A stretch of 64,000 nt of DNA, from assembly GCF_020080835.1 (NCBI RefSeq), contig NC_058161.1, forward strand, positions 25,554,837-25,618,836. The letters run 5' to 3'. Under the pieces are notes generated by a model. It had not been told where the DNA came from, searched no databases, and was given only the letters and a program-made list of their open reading frames with translations. Of this stretch, positions 11,242 to 22,850 are shown in pieces. The translations under genes and the position numbers were made by a program. The stretch's first letter is position 1, and each line of letters starts with the position of its first letter. This DNA comes from Cotesia glomerata (Eukaryota > Arthropoda > Insecta > Hymenoptera > Braconidae).

Positions 11242-12681
11242 GTGTCGGCTAGGCCTCAGGGAACTGGGGTAGGAGTACTATCTCCGAGGGTACACCCGTT
11301 CCTAGTTATGGAAACCCGCTCCACTCCGTACGATGCGCTGGTAAATCAAAAAAGTATGAGTAAGTTACAGGAAACAAACATGAATAGAAACGGGCTTCAT
11401 GCTCAACAAGCAGCGATTGAAGCAAGCGCTGACATGAAGAGAACGCAAGCGTTGGAGCGCCTTGAGAAGCTAACCATTGAGCTGCAAGAGTTTGTCCAAA
11501 CTAAGGTCAATATCCACAAGGAGATAAAGACCAAGACAACCGGTGTGGTCAATGCTCTTGGAAGATTCAAGAAACTGGACGAGGAATGGCAGTCATCACG
11601 ACGCCGCATTGAAACTGAAACTGAGACGGAAGAAGCAATGGACACTGGAGCCGACAGTGACGGTGAATCTGCTGCTAAGGACAAGGGTGAAACTGACACA
11701 AGGTCTGGAAAGAGAAAGGACCGAGATTCGCCAGAGTCAACCGACAAAGTCACAAAGAAGAAGGACTTGAAAAAAAGCCCTCTCCAACGACTGGCAGGGC
11801 AGGGCGACGAACCCAAGAAGACGACTGACTGGGAAAAAGTACAGTCTAAGAAGGAGAAGAGAAGGCTAGCTAGAGAGCAACTCTCAAAACAGCCGCCGAA
11901 GGAGCCCAGACCAGAGCCTAAGCAGAAAAAACCACGCAAATGGATCAGACCCGACGCACTGATCATCCGCCCGGCCGAGAAAACAAAGTATGCCGAGATT
12001 CTGCGTCGTATAAAGCAGGACGTCCCAGATGAGAAGGTTCGTTCAACTGCGGATAAGATCAACAAGACCAGAAGTGGGGACTTGTTGATCACGATTTCGA
12101 GGAAGAGCACTGACAAAGGCCAAGGTCTGCAAAAGACGATCGCGGACATCCTTAAAGAGGAGGCCAAAGTGATTTGCAAAGGGCCACAGGAGACCATCGA
12201 GATCCGAGATGTCGATGACGACACGACGAAAGAGCATATTCAGACCGCTCTAAAGAGGGAAGCTGGAGAAAGTTGTGAAATTCCACTAGAGGCAATCAAG
12301 ATCCGTAAAGCCTTTAGGGGTACACAGACAGTCACAGTGTCACTACCAGCAGCTGCAGCACAAAAGTTACTGGAGGGAAACTGCAAAATAAGGATAGGCT
12401 GATCTAATTGCCGAATGAGAGCAACGAAGAGACCCATACAATGCTTCAAATGCTGGCACTTTGGGCACTTCGGATCGCAGTGCAAAAGCGAAGTCGACCG
12501 GTCTAAACTCTGCATAAGGTGCGGAAAAGAAGGACACAAAATTGCTGATTGTAAAAATCCAGCTAAATGTGCACTGTGCTTTGAACGGCATGGCGTAGAA
12601 AAGGCGGCTCACCATGCAGGCACGAACAGATGCCCCATCTTCCAAGAAGCGCTCCAGAAGATAACGAAGCCAAGAACATGA
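11242..12681 (+). pseudogene. ORF1 (gag-like) of the R1-clade element
   Basis: A nucleic-acid-binding structural protein of the retrotransposon particle (family role). The likely start is METRSTPYDALVNQ at 11308; the open frame reaches back to 11242 without an earlier ATG. A coiled, charged N-terminal half rich in Lys/Glu is followed by KIRIG, a TGA at 12400-12402, and then in the same frame SNCRMRATKRPIQ and the knuckles CFKCWHFGHFGSQCK, CIRCGKEGHKIADCK and CALCFERHG. R1-clade proteins commonly have Trp after this Gly, so TGA is probably a single TGG-to-TGA change. The stop TGA (12679-12681) overlaps the ORF2 ATG by two bases (ATGA). Confidence 0.85.
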
Positions 12682-15650
12682 AGATAGTGCAGCTCAACCT
12701 CAATCATTGTGAGGCTGCGCATGACCTGCTCATGCAAACTGTGCGCGAATTAGAGGCAGATGTAGCACTTATAAGTGAGCCTTATAGACATCTGAGTAAC
12801 CAACCCTGGGAATCTGACAGCACTAACAAAGCCGTCATCTGGTCCTGCGGTAAATGTCCTTTTCAGAGAACAGTCAACAATAAAAAAGCTGGCTTCGTAG
12901 CAGCATGGGTAGATGGCATCCACTTCTACAGTTGCTATGCACCACCTAGTCTCTCTAATGACCATTTTGAAGACTTCCTTGATCGGCTAACTGAGGACGC
13001 AAGAAAACACTTTCCCGTGGCAATAGCTGGTGACTTCAATTCCTGGGCAACAGACTGGGGCAGCAAGTTCACTAATACACGTGGAAAAGCACTTCTCGAG
13101 GCAATGGCCACTCTGGACGTGATCCTTCTTAATACCGGTGACACGCCAACGTATACTAAAGGAGAGGCAAACTCAACTGTCGACCTTACATTTGTCAGCA
13201 GTTGCTTAGCTCGAAGAGGTTTTTCTTGGAAAGTATTGAACATCTATACAGCCAGCGACCATAGTGCGATACTATGGGAAATATCAACTGGCCAGAAACT
13301 AACAAGAGACAACAGGAGCGCTAGCGCGGTTGGGTGGAAAGTTAAGTCTCTCGACCCCACTGCTTTAGTAGTAGCCTTAGACTGCAATCCGATCATCGTA
13401 GAAACTGCTGAAGAGAAGACCAAGGACCTAATGAGAAGAGTCACCCAGGCTTGCGACGCTAGTATGTCTCAGAAACGTCGCATAAATTCAAGACCTTCAA
13501 TGCACTGGTGGAACGATCACATTAGCATTCTACGCTCAAAGTGTCTTAAAAAAAGAAGAAAGTCTCAGCGTGGCTACAGACGATCTAACTCCGCAGAGCT
13601 GTTGGCAGAGTATAAAAGGCCCGTCGAGAACTGAACAGAGCCATCAAAGAAAGCAAAAGACGTTGCTGGAAGGAACTGGTCGCAGAAGTCGAGAAAGATC
13701 CATGGGGCAGACCGTATAAGGTGGTTATGACCCACTTGAAATGCCAACCAATGCCATCACCTACGTGTCCACAACTCCTAGAGAAGATTGTTACTACGTT
13801 GTTTCCCCAACAGCTGGTATTCACCTGCAAGTTGGAGCAGCTCAATTCTGAAGACATCCCAACTATCACGTTGGACGAGTTGATAGAGGCAGGAAATCGA
13901 GTAGGGAATAATAAGGCGCCGGGATTGGACGGAATTCCTAATATTGCTCTGAAATCAATCCTTAGGGCAGCACCAACATTATTCCTGGACGTTTACGATA
14001 CATGCCTGAAGGAAGGGACTTTTCCCCAGAAGTGGAAACAGCAACGGCTAGTGTTACTTCCGAAGGGGAAAAAGCCGCCGGAAGAACCGTCATCCTACCG
14101 ACCACTCTGCATGTTAGACACGGCCGGCAAGATATTCGAGCGCATAATTCATCAGAGAATAGAGGCTTTAGTCGATCCACTCCTAGCAGAGAACCAGTTT
14201 GGTTTCCGAAAAGGACGGTCAACTCTGGATGCTATCAAATTGGTTGTTGATATAGCCAAGGATGCAATCGCCGGAACGAGATGGAAAGGTGGAAAGAAGA
14301 AATACTGCTTGGTGGCTGCTTTGGACATCAAGAATGCCTTCAACTCCGCTAACTGGGACTGCGTTATACGGGCTCTAGAAGAAAAAAACATACCAGGATA
14401 CCTTCGCAGAATAGTAGCGAGCTACTTCACGAACAGGCTCCTGAAATATGACACGACGAATGGTACGGAAGTGTACGAAATCTCCGGAGGAGTGCCACAG
14501 GGATCAGTCTTAGGTCCTCTGCTATGGAACATCATGTATGATGGCCTCCTGAGAATAGCATTGCCTACGGGAGTCAAACTTGTAGCATATGCGGATGACG
14601 TAGCTGTCGTGATTGTCGCAAAGCACCTCGAAGAGATAGAAATTTGATATTACTTTCAGACGAGTCAATTTGTGGATGGACATGATGAACTTGCAACTAG
14701 CCAAGCATAAAACCGAGGCAGTGCTCATCACCAGCAGAAAAACGGTAGAAACCATCAAGTTGAGAGTCAGAGAACAAGAAATCACATCACAACCATTTAT
14801 CCGTTATCTGGGAGTGATGCTGGATGCACGACTCAACTTCAAACAGCAGATGGAACATGTCAGTGCCAAAGCGTCAGTAGTGAGGGCTAGTCTCGCACGG
14901 CTGATGCCTAACATCGGAGGCCCAATGCAGAGCAGGAGGATACTATTGTCATCAGTAGTCACATCAGTGCTCACTTACGGAATATCCATTTGGGCTGATG
15001 CACTGGAAACCCAAGAATCATGGAGAAAAGCTGGACCAATATACCGACTGAGTGCCCTACGAGTAGCTAGTGCCTTCCGCACTATATCAGAAGAAGCAGT
15101 GTGCGTCATTGCTGGAACCCTACCTCTTAGAGTTCTAGCAGAGGAAAGACGGGCCCTTTACCAACGAAAAAGGTCAACTGCACTGAGTCCGGAAGAACTT
15201 AGAATTGAAGAACGGCAGAAGAGCATAGGCCGATGGCAACTACAATGGGATGCTGCAGAGAAGGGTAGGTGGACGCACCGTCTCATACCTCGGGTCGACA
15301 TTTGGCTTAACCGGAATCACGGTGAGGTCAATTACTATCTTACGCAGATGTTGTCGGGACATGGGTGTTTTCGAGAGTATCTACACCGCTTTAAGCACGA
15401 TGACTCTTCGGAGTGCCCGTCCTGCCCAGGAGCTGCTGAAGACGCGGAGCACGTCTTCTTTGTATGTCCTCGTTTCGATCCACAGCGTGAAGAACTGGAG
15501 AGGATCCTGAACCAGAGAATGCAACCAGATTCACTAGTAGAAGCAATGTTGTCATCAGAAGCTGCCTGGAACGCTACCAACACGTTTGCAACAGAAGTCC
15601 TTAAAGACTTGCGTTCCACCGAAAGAAAAAGAGCAAATAGCAGAAGATAG
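12678..15650 (+). pseudogene. ORF2 (endonuclease-reverse transcriptase) of the R1-clade element
   Basis: It starts MKIVQLNLNHCEAAHDLL, the typical R1-clade endonuclease start. Endonuclease motifs are DVALISEPYR, AGDFNSWATDWGS and ASDHSAILWE. A frameshift near 13612 moves the frame into ARRELNRAIKESKRRCWKEL, then the reverse transcriptase domain: NKAPGLDGIPN, LPKGKKPPEEPSSYRPL, FGFRKGRSTLDA, ALDIKNAFNSANW, GGVPQGSVLGPLLWN and YADDVAVV. A second frameshift near 14640 leads into FRRVNLWMDMMNLQLAKHK, and the C-terminus has the Cys-His motif CPSCPG...HVFFVC. Catalytic Asp residues remain (YADD), so only the two indels, possibly sequencing errors, break it. Confidence 0.9.
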
Positions 15651-15897
15651 AAGGAAGATAGTTCACACCTTAGCCACCAGAAGGAAGAGCAGTAGCTAGA
15701 TCCTCCCTTCACGAAGTAATGCCTGACGGCGGTTTTCATGAGGGATTAGAGGAAAGAAGGAAAAGGGGTTTAGGGTTTAGTGGGTAGGGGCGTTAGTGTC
15801 GAGTTAGTATGACGCTGCGTCGAGTCGCCACATATCCAGGCCAAACAGCTATGCCTAGAATCCGTAAAAAGGATTCCCCCCCCCTACAAAAAAAAAA

Positions 15898-15900
<3 letters not shown>

Positions 15901-15934
<34 letters not shown>
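15901..15934. repeat. (AC)n microsatellite, 3' flank of the retrotransposon
   Basis: About 33 bp of AC following an A run, then AGACATACAGACACCATCG. Together with 10741-10812 it brackets the retrotransposon. Confidence 0.95.
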
Positions 15935-15937
<3 letters not shown>

Positions 15938-16080
15938 TACAGACACCATCGAGGAAATAGTCAGGGAAGCTTCCTAGCATATCAAAACGTCAGGGATCTG
16001 ATGAAAACTTGATTTTCGAAAAACGTGGTGAAAACAATAACTTCCCGATTTTTGAAAATTTTCAATTTTCCTCGCGGGAA
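15935..16080 (-). repeat. Right half of dispersed repeat interrupted by the R1-clade element
   Basis: Contains ATAGTCAGGGAAGCTTCCTA, an ATCTGATGAAAACT block, AATAACTTCCCGATTTT and CGCGGGAAGTTA, in the order seen in the intact copy near 40180-40340. Confidence 0.75.
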
Positions 16081-17209
16081 GTTAAAAATTTTCCGTGTTA
16101 TTTAAATGGGAAATCAAAAATGACTATGTGAATTCCCATAATTCTGGGAAAATTTCCTATAATTATGGGAACAGCTTTGAAGACACGGGTGGGAATTTTT
16201 CTTCTATTTTTCCCACCTCTTATTGTCATATTAATTAATTTTTTTTTCGCTAATAATTTTTTTCATCAATGATCTTGCCATTTCACTGGGGCACGAGTAA
16301 TGTAGTACCGTCATTTGTTCCAAGTATGTGGAACTAATCCACTCTTTAGATCCTGGTAATAATTCAATCTAAGAAAACAATACAAGCAATCTTTAGACTC
16401 AGAATTTATAAGTAAAAAAATATAATAGTTTTAAGTGTAATGCCTCCGGATACAATATCCCTAGTTATATAAATTTTAGACTACTTTCTTGACGAGAGTA
16501 ATTGACAAAATTCTTTGAAAAAAATTGGGCAAGTCTTGAACAAGAATCTTCATTCAAGCTTTCGCTAGATTCGAACATGATTATAGAAGCAGAAGTATTT
16601 TATAATACTTTATCAAGTCTCTTTTTCAAATCGTAATAATCATGACAAAGTTCGTGGACAGAAATTTTTTTTATTTACTCTTGCGCAGAAAATGCAGAGG
16701 TCTATAACTGTGTAAATCTCACTTTTTTCCACTTGGACGATGGGAACCTAGAATTGCAATTACCAAACTTTTTTGGGATAACTATATATAGGCTCAGAAA
16801 AGTTGGATGAAAGGGAAAATACTAATATGTAATGAAAGTTTTGTTTTTTCGCAATACTTCCCTAACGATAACAATATTACTTGGCGGATATATCTAAATT
16901 CAAAATTTTAAAACTAATGTTCTTATGACAAATACTCGATTATCAAGCTTTAAACGCAAAATTATCGAATTGACAAATATGTCAGCTTTTTGAGCTCAAG
17001 GATAGCGAAAAGTTTCAGGGATGGTCTGCAGGGTTAACCGTTAACAGTTTTTCCCATCATTGTAAATAATCTATAACTATATAAAAATGATAAATATTAT
17101 TTTTAGCTACAAAAATATCCACTGATAGTAGAATTAATTAACTACTAATAAATGCATTTATGGAAACAATTTACGCATATATTAAATATGAATTAATATT
17201 TTTTTTTGC
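16081..17209. other. AT-rich stretch with no recognised gene
   Basis: I find no open frame with coding character and no RNA gene. A short GGGAAATCAAAAATGACT motif near 16110 and a block around 16985-17055 (TTTTTGAGCTC, GGGATGGTCTGCAGGGTTAA) are degraded pieces of the dispersed repeat family seen later in the window. Confidence 0.45.
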
Positions 17210-17426
17210 CCTCCGGGCGGAAAGTAGCAACTTTCGTCCCGCTGCGCTAAACTAAGTTGCCGCTTTCCGCCTTCGTCGGACAAAAAAATAGTATACACTC
17301 CTCGGGAAGTAAATAAGAAAGCCTCAGATCACATGTTTGTTGACCTCGGCTTCGCCTCGGCCAACAATTACATGTGATCTGAGACATTTCTTACTTTACT
17401 TCCCTAGGTGTGTAATATACTATTTT
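17210..17426. repeat. GC-rich double hairpin element
   Basis: Two adjacent foldbacks. The first pairs GGCGGAAAGTAGCAACTT (17217-17234) with AAGTTGCCGCTTTCCGCC (17254-17271). The second is a long one: 17284-17335 pairs imperfectly with 17370-17426 (TAGTATACAC / GTGTGTAATATACTA, CTCAGATCACATGT / ACATGTGATCTGAG). Its loop holds another small inverted repeat, TTGTTGACC...GGCCAACAA, around CTCGGCTTCGCCTCGG. It stands out from the AT-rich flanks. No family is recognised. Confidence 0.7.
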
Positions 17427-17462
17427 AATTTGATAACTATTTGTTAACTATCGACAAATATT

Positions 17463-17494
<32 letters not shown>

Positions 17495-17619
17495 AAGGTC
17501 GCCTTGTAACTACAAGGTCATTGACGACCACTTTAACCGATTACATATGATAGGTAGTTTAACAATTATGAGAGAATTTCAGAACATAATATAAAGAATA
17601 AGGACAAACAATTGTAGTT

Positions 17620-20600
17620 TTATATTTCTTCAATTAACTTGGCTTCTTTGAGAAATATTAAAGTACGATAACATCCACTTGTCGAATTGAGGCAATCCTT
17701 GATGTTGTTCGGGAGCTGGGTCTTGTTTCTGAAGATGTCGAGGCCTTGGCATTCGGTCAATATATGTTTAACTGATAGTTCCATATTACAGAAATCGCAC
17801 GCTTTTTTGGGTTCTTTACTAATTAGGTAGGAGTGTGTTACTTTGGTATGCCCAATGCGTAATCTTGACAGAACAACCTGGTCTCTTCTACAGAAAGAGT
17901 CCACTGGTTGAGTGTCTAGGAGATCTTTTCTGACTTCAGCTAACTTTGGCGAGTTATTTCTTGTCCATTGTTCCCAAATTTTTTTCCAATGACATTTCAT
18001 TAAGCTCTTTAAATGTTTGGTGGTTTCTTTAGCTGTGGTGGCCATCGAATTGCTAATTATGTCATTATTAATTGCCTCTTTTGCCACTCGGTCAGCCTCT
18101 TCATTCCCTAGTATCCCTTGATGTGCAGGTGTCCAGATCAGTTTGACTCTCCTGTTGTTGATGGTAAGAACGTTTATTTGTTTTTGAATATTGAGAATAA
18201 TCGGATTAGTGTTCTCTGTATTTGACAGAGCTGATAAACAACTCATAGAGTCAGTGAATATCGCAATATGGCCCAATTCAGGGTTGTCAATAGCAATAGA
18301 TAATGCTTTCGAGATTGCTGTGGCTTCACAAGTAAATATTGAATTGAAGTTTTGTAGCCTAAAACCCAACTTTGTATCAAGGTAGACGACTGCACAACTG
18401 GTTCTCTCTTCTTTAACAGAGCCATCTGTATAAAATGCGGTGTAGTTCTGATATTTTTCCAGAATAGCCTGAAAAAGGTTGCGATATGTTTGCTCAGTAG
18501 TAGTATTCCTTTGCATCTCTGCTAGTTCAAGATCGGTATATGTGGTGGGAATATTCCATGGTGGGGAAACAGATTGTCTTCTGGGGGCCATTTTGGGAAC
18601 AGTGGTGTCAAGTTTATCTATTTCGATTTTGAATCTGACTCTAGGGGGTTTAAGTGAAATGTTCTTGAGTCTGTATTCAAGATCGGTGACTGGCTTCTTT
18701 TCTGTGTACCCAAATGCTGGATCTCCTTCTTGGGCTTGGGCTCTTATCATAAACTTTAATAAAATTTCTTTCCTCCTTAGATGCAGTGGCATTTCTTCTG
18801 ATTCTGCGAGAATGCTATTTATCGGACTGGTTCTGTGTGCTCCAATACTAAGCCTTAGGGCTAGGTTATGAATACTATCCAGTTCCTTCAATCGGTGTCC
18901 TGCTGCGGTGTCATAGAGGCCAGCTCCATAGTCCATCTTGGATCTTATTATGGCACGGTATGCTAAAAGCATTGAGTGTTTGTCGGCCCCCCACTTTGTT
19001 GAGGACATTACTTTGAGTAGATTGATTCTGTTCCTACATACACTTATAAGTTTTTTTAAGTGTACCTTCCAACTCAGCTTTTCGTCGAAATATAATCCTA
19101 GTAATTTGATATGATCAACCTGGTTTATTTTGTGGTCGCCCAATTGAAGTGTGATGCTTCTTTTCTTTCTTCCTCTGCCAAAGATTATGAATTCGGATTT
19201 GGTTTTTGAAAATTTAAACCCACATTCATCTGACCACCCCTGAAGGGAGTCCAGAGTTTTTTGAACTAATTCCCCTGTGTGTCTTAAATTCTTGCCACTA
19301 CAGTATACTATAAGGTCATCTGCAAAGAGGTTTCCTTTAACAGGAGCTGGGATGAGGTCTAGCACATCATTAATGTCTATTAAGAATAAGATAACACTTA
19401 AAACAGCTCCTTGTGGAAGACCATTTTCAACTATCTTGCTGTCTGACAGAGTATGGTCTACTCTAACCTGGATCCTCCTGTTCGTTAGGAAGTTTTTAAT
19501 AAAAGCTAACAAATTTCCTCTTATATTCTTTTTTTCCAGAATGCGCAGGAGTCTGAAGGCCCATGCCATTTCATACGCCTTCTCGATATCCAAGGATGTA
19601 GTTATGAGGGATTGGTTGTCTATGAATGAATCACATATTTGGGTGACAAAATTGGTTAAGTGGTCTTGAGTCGAGCGGAACTGTCGGAACCCATATTGCC
19701 ACGGAGATATGAGGTTGTTAGCTTCTAAGTACCACCTTAATCTTTTGGAGACTATTTTTTCCATAAGTTTGCAAATGTTGCAGGTTAAAGCGATGGGTCG
19801 GTAGCTTTTACAGTCACTTGGAATCTTGTTTGGCTTCAAGATTGGCACTATTATGGCTTCTTTCCAATTTTTGGGAAAGAGCTGTCTTAGCCAAATCAAG
19901 TTGAACAAGTCAAGTAAGTAGCAAAGTCCACTGGTTGAAAGATTTTTTATAAGAATGTTCGGAATCCCGTCAGGACCTGGACTGGAGTTACGCAGCTTTG
20001 CTAGTTCTCTCGTGAGTTCATGCATCGACAGTTCTTTGTTAAAAAGGAGACTGTTATCCTGGGTATCGAAGAGTGAGTTGGTTTCTTCTCTTTTTTTAAA
20101 GTCTAAAAACTTATCTTCATAATTTGAGGAGCTTGAATTTAATGCAAATGAGTCTGCTAACATATTTGCAGTTTCCTTTGGATGAGCGGTAAATTTGCCA
20201 TTATCTTTCTCCAAAACAATAGTGCTAAAAGCTTTTTTCTTGCCAGTGTTCAGACAATGTATTTTGTTCCAGACCTCTGTAGCTGGAGTTTGGTTGTTGA
20301 TAGATGAAACAAATTCCCTCCAAGAGTTCCGCCGACTGTTTTTTAAAGTTCTTCTGACTATAGCTCTCTTTTTCTTGAACTCTATTTTTAATTCATCGCT
20401 CTGGTCGGTGTAAGCATATTTTTTGTATAAACGAAAAGCTTTCTTCTGGTCGAGGATTGCTTTTTTACACTCATCATTCCACCAATATACTTGTTTCTTT
20501 TTACCTGTGTTATTGGTTTTTGGAATCGCTAACTTTGCTGCTTCAAGGATAATAGATGAGAATTCTGCTGTTATGTCATCGACGGGGGTTTCGACTCTAG

Positions 20601-21370
20601 GATCAAGTTCTGGGAGCCTTTGAAGTAGTTCGTCTATTTTGGATTGGTAAAGATCCCAATCTGCTTTTTCAAATAGAAATTTTTCTGTGTGATCTGACGA
20701 AGTATAGTCATCTGGAGTTAGAAGCTTAATGATTATAGGGAAGTGGTCGCTATCGTGAGTATGTTCGAGTACAAACCATCTGACATCTGATGCTATAGAT
20801 TTGTCAACTATTGTTAAGTCAATGCAGCTAGTTCGGCCGCTGCGTGCACAGAAATGAGTTGGCTGTCCTGTGTTGCTTAATATTAAGTTTTCATTGCTGT
20901 CTAACCAGTTTGCTATTTGGATTCCTCTGGGATCTTGAAAGTCCGATCCCCAGAATTCATGGTGACAGTTAAAATCTCCAAGAAGAATAAAAGGTTTAGG
21001 TAACTGTTTGGCGATTCTTGATAATTCTTCTATCTCCAGTGCTTTACTGTTTGGTATGTAGATGTTACAGAGAGTGATATTGGCTGGATATTTTATTCTA
21101 ACTGCTACTGCTTCTAAATCTGTTATAAGCTGGACTTCTTCTGGGATTGAATGGGACTTGACAAATATAGCAACGCCACCGCTCGCTCTATTTGCAACTA
21201 TTCTGTTTTTATAATATTTAATATAACTGTTTAAATTTGCACAGTGATCATTAATTAATAAAATTAGTTTCTTGTAGACACAGGCACAAAGGGTTTTTTT
21301 GGTGGATGAGAAGTTTTAGTTGCTCTATTTTGTTGTAAAATCCGTTCAGATTCCACTGAATTATATCCAT
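17620..21370 (-). pseudogene. ORF2 (endonuclease, reverse transcriptase, RNase H) of the I-like element
   Basis: It starts MDIIQWNLNGFYNKIEQLKL at 21370, 12 bases after the ORF1 stop. Endonuclease motifs: CLQETNF, then (after a one-step frame break near 21255) NRASGGVAIFVKS, LLGDFNCHHEFWGS and SDHFPIII. Reverse transcriptase: NSSPGPDGIPN, SYRPIALTCNICKLMEK, YGFRQFRSTQDHL, SLDIEKAYEMAW, NGLPQGAVLSVILF and FADDLIVYC. RNase H: FYTDGSVKEE (D), FTCEATAISKAL (E), IFTDSMSCLSAL (D) and WTPAHQGILGNEEADRVA (H, D). A C-terminal Cys-His motif CDFCNMELSVKHILTEC follows. All catalytic residues appear intact; the long frame from about 21250 to 17620 is open but has no ATG before 20214, as expected from the break. 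Confidence 0.9.
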
Positions 21371-21382
21371 TTGAAGGTTTGT

Positions 21383-22752
21383 TTATACTAAGAGTGTTTT
21401 TAGCTTATTAACAAATCGTGTGCATTGGTTTTTGAGGGATCTGGTCATAAATGGTCGCATTGCCTCAGTCATGTGCATTATACTTTCAACATCTTCTGAA
21501 TAAAGCTTTACTGTATCTCTTATATCTGTTTTGCCCTTAGTATTTTCTATTAGATGTCTCAGCTGATCGATAGTAAGGACGTAGTTACCTGGTGGGTCTT
21601 GATTATTTACATTTTCCTTAACATTATTCCATGCAGCATCGTAAGAATCTTCTTTCTTTGTTAATTTCCTTTTTTTGACTATATTTTTAGCTGACTCTTG
21701 ATTGTAATTTAATTTGGTATTGGAATTTGACGCTTCTGAGGTGGTGGATTCGGTGTCGAATTCTGAATCTGTTTCAATGTCTTGGTCCTTTTCTTTGATA
21801 TCCAACGAAGAAATGGTCGAACATGTTGGTGGATGTGGTCTTTTTGGTAACTCTGGTTCGTTTAACTTAGGAAGGTTAAAGTGTTCTTGGTTTTCAGATA
21901 TTATCTGAGTGGGCTGAATTATTGTATCTGGGGAAGAGGCTAGTACTTGAATGTTGTTCTGGGTTTGACTTGCTATTTGGACTTCCGAATCAGCCTGCAA
22001 CTGGAGTGTTGCGCTGTTAGGAGTGACAGTTGGTGCTGTTTCTTCATTTTCAGGATTTAGCTGGCTGTTTTGATTATTTGTAGGGCAGTTTCTTGCCAAA
22101 TGTCCATCTTCTTTGCACAAAAAGCATTTGAACGAGTCACAGGTAGGATAGATCCAGTAGTTGATGTCCTCATAATTGATTTGAAGCTTGTCGGGGAGTT
22201 TTTTCTCATCAGTCGGAGATACATAAACCTGTCTTCTAAAGCTTAAGATGTGAGTATACTTGGGGTTGGCAGTACCTGTTCGTAGATAGGTTATTGTAGA
22301 TTGAGGCTCAATTCCAATGTTCTTAAGTTCTTGTTCAATAATGTAATGAGGAATAGTTGGGCATACGTTTGAGAGTACGATTCTCTTGTTTTTTACGATA
22401 AGGGATCTAATTGGCAATTGTTGGTTGTTTATAGTTAGTATGCTTTTTTTTCCACTAGTTCCTCTGCTAATTGAGTGGTCTCTAGATAAATACAAATGCG
22501 GTTCTGAGAAATTCTAGAAATGAAACGAATGGCTGTAGGTTTAACGATAGTTGACATCGCGTCTAAGTACGCCTCAATATTTACATTGTCTAGAGATTCA
22601 ACGATTATTGCTTGCTCTCTTTTTGGGAAACTGTCTTTTGTTGTTATGTTGGCATAATTAACATTTCTTGAACTTGAGGGTCTTTGGGACTGTTGGGTCT
22701 GTTGTGAGCTCTTTGGTTTGTTGTTGTTGACGTTGAGGTTAGGATTCTCCAT
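21383..22752 (-). pseudogene. ORF1 (gag-like) of the I-like element
   Basis: Starts MENPNLNVNNNKPKSSQQ with a Gln/Ser-rich tail, then a structured region (EQAIIVESLDNVNIEAYLDA). A frame break in an eight-A run near 22443 separates LAEELVEK from KSILTINNQQLPIRS. A single CCHC knuckle, CFLCKEDGHLARNC, lies near the middle, followed by a low-complexity Ser/Thr/Glu region and a C-terminal SIMHMTEAMRPFMTRSL segment. One base in the homopolymer would restore the frame. Confidence 0.85.
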
Positions 22753-22850
22753 GGTTACTTTTTGGAGTACCTCACGGGTGAGGACTCGTTGGATTTGTTA
22801 TTAACTTTTTTATCTCCTCACTCACTGTTTTGTTTTGAACACAATAATTA

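Larger units (their letters stand above)
10813..15899 (+). mobile_element. R1-clade non-LTR retrotransposon inserted in an (AC)n microsatellite
   Basis: About 5.1 kb with two open reading frames in R1-clade order: a gag-like ORF1 with Cys-His knuckles, then ORF2 with an apurinic-type endonuclease, reverse transcriptase (YADD at about 14587) and a C-terminal Cys-His motif. (AC)n lies on both sides. The R1 clade includes the Mino and Waldo groups, which target AC and ACAY microsatellites (established knowledge), so site-specific insertion is likely. The element ends in an A run merging into ACAC. One premature stop and two frameshifts make this copy inactive. Its base composition is clearly more GC-rich than the surroundings. 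Confidence 0.92.
17461..22850 (-). mobile_element. I-like non-LTR retrotransposon with RNase H
   Basis: A minus-strand element with a 3' poly-A (the T run at 17461-17481), a two-ORF layout and an RNase H domain after the reverse transcriptase, which fits the I group of clades rather than R1 or CR1. The 5' end is placed only roughly, about 100 bp upstream of the ORF1 start; no target-site duplication was recognised. ORF1 and ORF2 each carry one frameshift in a short homopolymer or AT-rich run. Confidence 0.88.

Noticed and set aside
11403..12224. A 273-codon minus-strand frame opposite the R1-clade ORF1
   Set aside because: It is the shadow of the real ORF1, with no family resemblance and a low-complexity Ser/Leu composition.
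10813..15899. An R1 or R2 element in ribosomal DNA
   Set aside because: The flanks are (AC)n and a dispersed repeat, not 28S rDNA.
17461..22850. A clear target-site duplication for the I-like element
   Set aside because: The flanks were compared by eye (CTATCGACAAATA on the left); no convincing match was found near 22850-22930.
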